Positions 1-4,311 of a stretch of DNA of 5,684 bases are shown piece after piece. The notes under the pieces were generated by a model that was given only the letters and a program-made list of their open reading frames with translations, was not told the DNA's origin and made no database searches. Origin of the DNA: Candidatus Atribacteria bacterium (GTDB taxonomy: Bacteria; Atribacterota; Atribacteria; Atribacterales; Atribacteraceae); contig PWXL01000198.1 in the NCBI GenBank assembly GCA_003561145.1, positions 1 through 5,684 of the forward strand, given 5' to 3'. Position 1 is the stretch's first letter. Each line of letters starts with the position of its first letter. The translations under genes and the position numbers were made by a program.

Positions 1-49
1 CCTGATTGACAAGGCAAGTGAAGGTCTATACAATGGTATTGGAGACTGA
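1..49 (+). CDS. Possible C-terminal tail of an upstream gene (partial)
   Basis: One frame is open from the left edge, reading L-I-D-K-A-S-E-G-L-Y-N-G-I-G-D and ending at TGA 47-49. The other two forward frames meet stops within the first ten bases. Fifteen residues are too few to name a family, and so short an open frame could be chance. If real, it would be the gene directly upstream of the URO-D-like genes and a natural place to look for a third paralogue or a corrinoid protein. It overlaps a promoter-like sequence at 6-34, which weakens but does not exclude the coding reading. Confidence 0.3.
   Translation, partial: LIDKASEGLYNGIGD
6..34 (+). promoter_or_regulatory. Candidate sigma70-type promoter (TTGACA-N17-TACAAT)
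   Basis: TTGACA at 6-11 matches the -35 consensus exactly, and TACAAT at 29-34 matches five of six -10 bases, with the optimal 17-base spacer. The predicted start would be near 41, giving a leader of about 235 bases before the ATG at 276. It lies in a possibly coding stretch, so it could be coincidental, but both boxes plus ideal spacing are the best promoter-like match seen in the window. I saw no recognisable riboswitch (for example no cobalamin-box-like sequence) in the leader. Confidence 0.4.
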
Positions 50-262
50 ATGTTTATAAGTGTTTGGGCCATGTGTGAGGGGAAGAATGCGCAGCCTGTA
101 TGTCCGGATGTTCACTTTCTGCAGTCTTTTTTTCCCTCCGATATTCAGCAAGCCAGTCCTGTTTGTGAAAAACTCTTGCCTCCACTATGTGTACTATTAC
201 CATTGGAAAAGAACATGGTACATGTTTCCGTTGAGCAGACTGTTCACCTTCTTAAAAAATAA
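50..262 (+). CDS. Doubtful small ORF (70 aa) in the leader of URO-D-like gene 1
   Basis: An ATG at 50 directly abuts the TGA at 47-49 and is preceded by GGAG at 41-44 (5-base spacing). The frame runs 70 codons to TAA 260-262, which is 13 bases before the next start at 276. The arrangement looks like translational coupling, but the predicted peptide has no recognisable domain, signal peptide or membrane segment. Its third codon positions lack the G/C preference of the genes downstream. It contains four cysteines (residues 9, 18, 39 and 47) without an obvious metal-site spacing. I consider non-coding leader more likely, with a leader peptide as the alternative. Confidence 0.18.
   Translation: MFISVWAMCEGKNAQPVCPDVHFLQSFFPSDIQQASPVCEKLLPPLCVLLPLEKNMVHVSVEQTVHLLKK
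212..226. promoter_or_regulatory. Short palindrome, possible operator upstream of URO-D-like gene 1
   Basis: AACATG-GTA-CATGTT has perfect 6-base arms around a 3-base centre and ends about 50 bases before the ATG at 276. The size and symmetry fit a binding site for a dimeric helix-turn-helix regulator. There is only one copy and no regulator gene in the window, so the role is inference. Confidence 0.28.
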
Positions 263-275
263 GGGAGCTAACCCA

Positions 276-1406
276 ATGACATCCAGAGAGCGAGTAATCG
301 GTGCTTGTCTGCTCAAGGGTTATGACCGGATTCCGGTCAAACACGAAGGAACCCCGGAAATCAACCAACTGATTAAAAATTATTTTGGCCTCGCGAATGA
401 CGAACAGATGCTCAGCGTGCTGGGAGACGATTTTCGCTACGTGGAACCGGTCTATGTCGGACCACCGCTACGAACTTTTCCCAACGGCAGCATGGAGGGG
501 TATTTCGGAGAACGATACCAGTACAAGGAGTTCGAGGGAGGGAAATACCTGCAGTCAGTGTACCGTCCTTATGAAGGCATCGACGACCCACGGGACCTGT
601 ACGGATACCGCTTTCCCAGAGCTGACTGGTTCGATTACTCCACCATATATCAGCAGGCGGAAAACCTCCGGAACGCTGGTTTTTCCGTCTGTTGCGGAAC
701 TGCAGGGGATATGGATTTCATCAATGGGGTTTCCCGGGCACGAGGGATGGAACAAGTCTTGATGGACCTGATGGACGACAACCCGGTCTTCCTAGCCATC
801 ATGCAGGCCCGCTTCCGGTTTTACTATGAGCTGCACGAACGGATACTCCAGGCTGGAAAGGGGTTGATCGATTTTGCCCACGCCGGTGAAGACCTGGGTA
901 ACCAGATCGGTCCCATGATCAACCAAAAAGTTTTCGAAAAGCATTTCGCCCCCCTGTACGGTTCCTATTTTTCCATGGTACACCGGTATAGATGCTGCAC
1001 CATGCTCCATATGTGCGGCACGGTGTGGATGTTCCTTCCCCGGCTGATCGAACTGGGCCTTGACGTGTATGACGTGGTCCAACCCACCACCCCAGAAAAC
1101 TCTCTCGAAGACCTCAAACAGAACTTTGGGAACACCCTCATTTTCCAGGGCAGCATGGACGTTCAGAAGGAACTGGCCTTCGGTACGATAGAAGAAGTGA
1201 CAAGGGAAACCCAAAAGCGGGTCAACCTCTTCCCGCAAGGAGGGCTGATTTTCGGGCCGTCCCATGCCATCCAGGTCGGGTCACCCCTATCCAATATCCT
1301 GGCCATGTATCGGACAGCCGGCAGCCTGATGGAGGACGTTCCCTCCTGGGTCTACGATATAGAGGGCCCGGAATCGACTGGGATCAACATGTCGAAATTG
1401 TTTTGA
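276..1406 (+). CDS. URO-D superfamily protein 1 (MtaA/CmuA-like putative methyltransferase)
   Basis: A 376-residue soluble cytoplasmic protein with the uroporphyrinogen decarboxylase-like fold. The N-terminus (T-S-R-E-R-V-I-G-A) fits the R-E-R opening common in the non-HemE branch. It lacks the arginine-rich substrate motif of true HemE, so haem synthesis is unlikely. Visible landmarks are G-E-D-L-G-N-Q at 204-210, H-M-C-G at 245-248 and G-P-S-H at 327-330. The H-x-C pair is the zinc site of MtaA, MtbA and CmuA-type corrinoid methyltransferases, where a later cysteine is the third ligand. Here His330 stands at about that place. The frame stays open upstream to base 60, but the start at 276 is chosen because GGGAG at 263-267 lies 8 bases before it and because the family homology begins there. 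The extra 72 upstream codons look non-coding. It lies 266 bases before a divergent paralogue. The reaction and substrate cannot be read from the sequence; methyl transfer is inferred from family. Confidence 0.88.
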   Translation: MTSRERVIGACLLKGYDRIPVKHEGTPEINQLIKNYFGLANDEQMLSVLGDDFRYVEPVYVGPPLRTFPNGSMEGYFGERYQYKEFEGGKYLQSVYRPYEGIDDPRDLYGYRFPRADWFDYSTIYQQAENLRNAGFSVCCGTAGDMDFINGVSRARGMEQVLMDLMDDNPVFLAIMQARFRFYYELHERILQAGKGLIDFAHAGEDLGNQIGPMINQKVFEKHFAPLYGSYFSMVHRYRCCTMLHMCGTVWMFLPRLIELGLDVYDVVQPTTPENSLEDLKQNFGNTLIFQGSMDVQKELAFGTIEEVTRETQKRVNLFPQGGLIFGPSHAIQVGSPLSNILAMYRTAGSLMEDVPSWVYDIEGPESTGINMSKLF

Positions 1407-1468
1407 GGATTGCAAGGCGATGAGAACACTTCAGTCTTCCAGGTCCAGCCCGTGGCATAGATGTGCAT

Positions 1469-1490
1469 CCCGGAGTTGATCCGGGGTCTA
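1469..1490. repeat. Dispersed intergenic repeat, copy A
   Basis: Contains the self-complementary arms CCCGGA (1469-1474) and TCCGGG (1480-1485) followed by GTCTA. The reverse complement of this 22-base segment matches bases 2866-2887 in the next gap at 19 of 22 positions, so the two copies lie in opposite orientation in neighbouring intergenic regions. This behaviour suggests a dispersed REP-like or miniature element rather than a gene-specific signal. Confidence 0.55.
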
Positions 1491-1510
1491 CAGGTTGTTG
1501 CCCTCCATGG

Positions 1511-1535
1511 ATTCCGGCTAAAAACATGCCGGAAT
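1511..1535. repeat. Perfect 8-bp hairpin of REP-like type
   Basis: ATTCCGGC (1511-1518) and GCCGGAAT (1528-1535) form a perfect stem with a 9-base loop, embedded in the context GG-ATTCCGGC...GCCGGAAT-GAC. Sequences of this shape are frequent intergenic palindromes in many proteobacteria and desulfobacterial genomes. There is no T run downstream, so it is not a classical terminator. Confidence 0.55.
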
Positions 1536-1672
1536 GACAAACGTGCGGACAATTTATGTTCATGCACCGATCCCCTTGGCGGGACATGAGCAAGGAATGA
1601 GGCGGTGGTTGGGAACATATACGCCTACTCGACCATAGACGCATATACTTTTCATCGAGATGGAGGAGCAGA

Positions 1673-2752
1673 ATGAATGATCGATTGCGAAAACCGGACA
1701 AGGAAAGACTCCTGACTACCCTACGTGGAGGTATTCCTGATCGTGTACCATGCTTTGAAATCCTGATCGAACCAAAAAACGTACACGCTCTGCTGGGAAA
1801 AGATGTGGGAAGTACCATGGCCGCTTCCCGGGGGGCCACTGACCATGTTGGGGTGGCGCCTCCCATGGACCCTGCAGATTTTATGGAAATCTGCCAAATG
1901 GTTTCCCTGGACGCAATGACGCTGGAAGCCCTGTGGACCCCACTCAAGTACAGGGACGACAAGGGTGAACTGCACGTCGTGACCGATGGCCGGATCAATG
2001 ATTGGGAAAGCCTGGAAAAAGCAATCAAGCCGGACTATCTAACCGACATCAAACCCCGGCGGGAAATCATCCGTTCTTACGTAGAGGCCGCCCGGGGATC
2101 GGGAATCGGAGTGGACCTGTGCGTGGGGGCTTTTTTCCAATGCTGTTACTATTTCCTATGTGATTTTAGCGAGTTCCTGCTCAAGTTTCACCAGGATCTG
2201 TCCTTCGTTGAAACCATGTTCGATATATGTGTAGACTATTACACGCAGGTTATTGAAGTGGGCATCGAGGAAGGGATCGATTTTTTGTTTCTAGCTGACG
2301 ACATTGCCTATAAAGCCGGGACGTTTGTTGCTCCCGGGCTTTTCCGGGAGGTCTGGCTCCCCCGGGTGCAGAAACTGGTCAAACTGGGTAAAGAAGCAGG
2401 ATTGCCGGTCATGTTTCATTCCTGCGGCAATCTCAACGCCATCATGGATGACATTATCATGAAGATGGGGATAGATTGTCTGAATCCCATCGAACCCTAT
2501 TCCATGGATATTTATGATATCAAAAAGCGCTATGGTGGCCGGCTCACCCTGAGCGGAAACATCGATATTGCAGGTCCGCTTGCCTTCGGCACACCCGAAG
2601 AAGTGCGGGAAGATGTCCGCACCCACCTGGAACGGCTCATGCCCGGTGGCCATTACATCCTGTCCACCAACCATAGTGTAATGGATGACGTGAAGCCGGA
2701 AAACTACCGAGCCATGATCGAGACCTGCTTGGAATACGGAGTGTACAGATAG
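1673..2752 (+). CDS. URO-D superfamily protein 2 (MtaA/CmuA-like putative methyltransferase)
   Basis: A 359-residue soluble protein of the same fold as its neighbour but clearly divergent in sequence. The start is well supported by GGAGG at 1662-1666, 6 bases before the ATG. The N-terminus K-E-R-L-L-T-T-L-R-G-G-I-P-D-R-V-P is typical of the non-HemE URO-D-like branch. Landmarks are A-D-D at 208-210 (F-L-F-L-A-D-D-I-A-Y), followed by the family segment around A-P-G-L-F-R-E-V-W-L-P, then H-S-C-G at 249-252 and T-N-H-S at 332-335. The HSCG motif corresponds to the zinc-binding H-x-C of MtaA-like methyltransferases, and His334 occupies the place where those enzymes carry a third cysteine ligand. 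HemE substrate-binding arginines are not seen. No signal peptide or membrane segment is visible. The gene is isolated by gaps of 266 and 394 bases, so tight operon coupling is not shown. Substrate unknown; methyl transfer to or from a corrinoid or pterin cofactor is family-based inference. Confidence 0.9.
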   Translation: MNDRLRKPDKERLLTTLRGGIPDRVPCFEILIEPKNVHALLGKDVGSTMAASRGATDHVGVAPPMDPADFMEICQMVSLDAMTLEALWTPLKYRDDKGELHVVTDGRINDWESLEKAIKPDYLTDIKPRREIIRSYVEAARGSGIGVDLCVGAFFQCCYYFLCDFSEFLLKFHQDLSFVETMFDICVDYYTQVIEVGIEEGIDFLFLADDIAYKAGTFVAPGLFREVWLPRVQKLVKLGKEAGLPVMFHSCGNLNAIMDDIIMKMGIDCLNPIEPYSMDIYDIKKRYGGRLTLSGNIDIAGPLAFGTPEEVREDVRTHLERLMPGGHYILSTNHSVMDDVKPENYRAMIETCLEYGVYR

Positions 2753-2865
2753 GGGGAAAGGGTTGAGGACTGAGACGAGAGGGGGTGGTTCGGAGGCCGT
2801 AAACAATGTAGCAGGCGTTTTTCCAATCTGTATCGTCGGAATTTCACCGGAAGACCATCATACTA

Positions 2866-2887
2866 TAGACCCTGGATCACGTCCGGG
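2866..2887. repeat. Dispersed intergenic repeat, copy B (inverted relative to copy A)
   Basis: Starts TAGACCC, continues TGGATCA and ends TCCGGG. It matches the reverse complement of 1469-1490 with 3 mismatches in 22. The arms CCTGGA and TCCGGG can form a small hairpin with one G-U pair. It is followed by GTAACGAAC and then by a second hairpin, so the whole 2866-2924 block may be one composite element. Confidence 0.55.
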
Positions 2888-2892
2888 GTAAC

Positions 2893-2924
2893 GAACCTGG
2901 TTACGGGATGACGAAACCAGGTTC
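2893..2924. repeat. Perfect 10-bp inverted repeat (hairpin)
   Basis: GAACCTGGTT (2893-2902) and AACCAGGTTC (2915-2924) are exact reverse complements around a 12-base loop containing GGGATGACGA. The loop resembles the GGAATGACAAA text flanking the 1511-1535 hairpin, which ties it to the same repeat family. No T tract follows, so it is not an intrinsic terminator. Confidence 0.6.
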
Positions 2925-2937
2925 ATGGTGACGGAGG

Positions 2938-2953
2938 TGGAGTCTTGGTTGCA
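2938..2953 (+). promoter_or_regulatory. Candidate sigma54-type promoter upstream of the binding-protein gene
   Basis: TGG at 2938-2940 and TTGCA at 2949-2953 give the exact GG-N10-GC spacing of -24/-12 promoters, with the full TTGCA at -12. The CACG part of the -24 element is not conserved. The predicted start would be near 2964, with a leader of about 180 bases before 3147. No enhancer-binding protein gene is in the window. Chance occurrence is quite possible. Confidence 0.3.
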
Positions 2954-3062
2954 TTGATGAGGAAGGGGTATTCATTTCAAACAATAAAACCCTTCTCACT
3001 GTATTTACAAAGAAGCCACCCCCCTCGGGCTACCGAGGACATCGGGGAATGAAAATAAGACC

Positions 3063-3119
3063 GTGAGAAGTGAGGCGAGTGGATATGGTTTTTACCCGAC
3101 TCACGACTCACGACTCACT
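3063..3119. repeat. Heptad (GTGAGNN) inverted-repeat structure in the binding-protein leader
   Basis: Bases 3097-3117 are three exact tandem copies of the 7-mer CGACTCA. Upstream, 3063-3081 reads GTGAG-AA-GTGAG-GC-GAGTG, an imperfect copy of the complementary heptads. The two arms face each other around a short centre containing GGTTTTTACC, so the transcript could fold into a long imperfect hairpin ending about 10 bases before the GGAGG of the binding-protein gene. A similar TGAG-rich patch lies at 2763-2779. It may be a slippage-prone repeat, an RNA stabiliser, or a structure that influences translation. Confidence 0.55.
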
Positions 3120-3146
3120 TATTTACAAGAGGAGGTTCGAAAACCC

Positions 3147-4193
3147 ATGAAGAGATTCAAACTTGTATTAGCAGTGCTGATCGTGGTCGTATTCCTGGCC
3201 GGAAATGCCGCTTTGGCCGACGAAAGCCCCTATGCCACTTACGAGATGTTCCGGGAAGCCGCCATGGCGGGAGAACCCTATCCCGATCTACCCGGCGAGG
3301 GAAAACGACTGGGTTTTGCCAACATTTTCGCCACGCTGCCTTTCTGCATTTCGGTCGAGCAGGACATCATCAAACAGGCCAGGCTGGCTGGCTTTGAAGA
3401 CAGCGAGATGATCATCCTGGACAACCAGTACGATTCGGTGATCGGCCTGCGCAATGCAGACATCATGCTCTCCCGCCGGCCTGATGTGTTCATCCAGTTC
3501 CAGGCGGATGCCAAGGTCAACAACATCGTGGCCGCCCGTTTCAGCCAGGCTGGTATTCCCATCATCGCGGTCGATGTCCCCGTACCCGGATCGCCGTTCA
3601 TGGGGGTGGATAATTGGGCCGTCGCCCTGATGGGCGGACAGAAAATGGCGGAACTGATCGAAAACAAGCTGGGCGGCTGGGACAACCTGGACCTGGTGGT
3701 GCTCCTGCAGATGCCGGCCGGCGGAGAAGTCACCATGCTCCGTTCGGAAGGGTTTGCCTATGCCTTGACCGAACACTTCGGGCCGGAGGCCGAGGATAAA
3801 ATCGTCCGCACTGACGGCGGCATGGGTCAGACCGAACAGGCCAAGGCCGCCATGGACGACGTGCTGGCTGCCCACCCCCGGGCTCAGACTATTGCACTGA
3901 CCTCCATCAACGAGCAGACCATGGCCGGAGCCATCGCGTCCCTGCAGGGAGCAGGCCGATGGGATACCGACAAGCTGGTCATCATCACCCTGGGCTGCGA
4001 CGAACTGGGCCAGTCCCAACTGCGGGACGGCCTGACCGACGCCTCCATCGCCTTCTTCCCCGAGAAGTACGGCGAATACGTGGTACCGGCGGCCTGCGCC
4101 ATGATGCTTGGTCAACCGGTCCCCGCTTACATTTTCGTGGAAAATGAAATCATCACCCCGGACAACGTCGACGAATACTATCCTCTCGATTGA
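3147..4193 (+). CDS. Periplasmic sugar-type ABC transporter substrate-binding protein
   Basis: A 348-residue periplasmic binding protein of the type I fold (Peripla_BP_4, ribose/galactose/autoinducer-2 class). It captures a solute in the periplasm and delivers it to the ABC importer whose ATPase follows. A Sec signal peptide is clear: K-R-F-K, a hydrophobic stretch at 6-19, then A-L-A before D25 as the likely signal peptidase I site. There is no lipobox cysteine. Fold landmarks are R-L-G-F-A-N at 54-59, a first-domain strand near 113-120 (D-V-F-I-Q-F-Q-A), I-P-I-I-A-V-D at 137-143, F-M-G-V-D-N at 151-156, a second-domain strand at 182-188 and the closing segment E-I-I-T-P-D-N-V-D-E-Y at 334-344. 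The start at 3147 is preferred over an in-frame GTG at 3063 because GGAGG (3131-3135) lies 11 bases before it and the signal peptide begins there; the upstream codons are the heptad repeat. The ligand cannot be deduced. A strong terminator follows the gene. Confidence 0.92.
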   Translation: MKRFKLVLAVLIVVVFLAGNAALADESPYATYEMFREAAMAGEPYPDLPGEGKRLGFANIFATLPFCISVEQDIIKQARLAGFEDSEMIILDNQYDSVIGLRNADIMLSRRPDVFIQFQADAKVNNIVAARFSQAGIPIIAVDVPVPGSPFMGVDNWAVALMGGQKMAELIENKLGGWDNLDLVVLLQMPAGGEVTMLRSEGFAYALTEHFGPEAEDKIVRTDGGMGQTEQAKAAMDDVLAAHPRAQTIALTSINEQTMAGAIASLQGAGRWDTDKLVIITLGCDELGQSQLRDGLTDASIAFFPEKYGEYVVPAACAMMLGQPVPAYIFVENEIITPDNVDEYYPLD

Positions 4194-4215
4194 CCAACCG
4201 AGTGAAACCAAAACC

Positions 4216-4250
4216 GGGTGGGCTTCCCAGCCCACCCTTTTTACTTTTTT
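4216..4250 (+). terminator. Intrinsic terminator after the binding-protein gene
   Basis: GGGTGGGCT (4216-4224) and AGCCCACCC (4229-4237) form a perfect 9-bp GC-rich stem with a TCCC tetraloop, followed at once by TTTTT, AC and TTTTTT. This is a textbook Rho-independent terminator 22 bases after the stop codon. Because the ATPase of the same importer begins 62 bases later, it probably lowers rather than abolishes downstream transcription, giving more binding protein than ATPase and permease. Confidence 0.9.
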
Positions 4251-4311
4251 CATTATCTGACTCGATACTTTATCATGCGTCCAAAACCGAAGGAGCAAGG
4301 GTGAGGATTCC

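Larger units (their letters stand above)
1407..1672. other. Intergenic gap with palindromic repeats
   Basis: A 266-base gap between the two URO-D-like genes. No convincing gene is seen on either strand. It contains two small palindromes (1469-1490 and 1511-1535) that look like a mobile or REP-like intergenic repeat, neither followed by a T tract, so no intrinsic terminator is evident for gene 1. Nearer gene 2 there is a weak GG-N10-GC sequence at 1578-1591, and CATATAC occurs twice (1616-1622 and 1642-1648). Confidence 0.6.
2753..3146. other. Long intergenic region with repeats and leader of the binding-protein gene
   Basis: A 394-base stretch without a credible gene on either strand. In order it holds a TGAG-rich patch (2763-2779), copy B of the dispersed repeat (2866-2887), a perfect 10-bp hairpin (2893-2924), a sigma54-like site (2938-2953), an AT-rich patch around 2970-3010, a 6-bp stem with tetraloop (3023-3038) and a heptad-repeat inverted structure (3063-3119) ending just before the RBS. 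The change of pattern at its two ends suggests that the transport genes are a transcription unit separate from the URO-D-like genes. Confidence 0.6.

Noticed and set aside
60..275. 72-codon in-frame upstream extension of URO-D-like protein 1
   Set aside because: The extension has no good RBS at its first ATG, reads as unlikely protein rich in Tyr/Phe/Cys, and precedes the point where family similarity and a proper RBS (263-267) begin.
1577..1592. Sigma54-like sequence upstream of URO-D-like gene 2
   Set aside because: GG-N10-GC spacing is present, but the -12 element reads GAGCA instead of TTGCA and the -24 element is only partly matched; too weak to call.
1384..2028. 214-codon minus-strand open frame over the gap and the start of URO-D-like gene 2
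   Set aside because: The translation is Ser/Arg-rich and low in recognisable structure, and it overlaps the well-supported plus-strand gene and the repeat elements.
276..2752. True uroporphyrinogen decarboxylase (hemE) for either URO-D-like gene
   Set aside because: The N-terminal arginine motif and other HemE substrate residues are not seen, and both proteins have the H-x-C-G motif of the methyltransferase-like branch.
3063..3146. GTG start and 28-codon extension of the binding protein
   Set aside because: These codons are the heptad repeat; the signal peptide and the GGAGG both point to the ATG at 3147.
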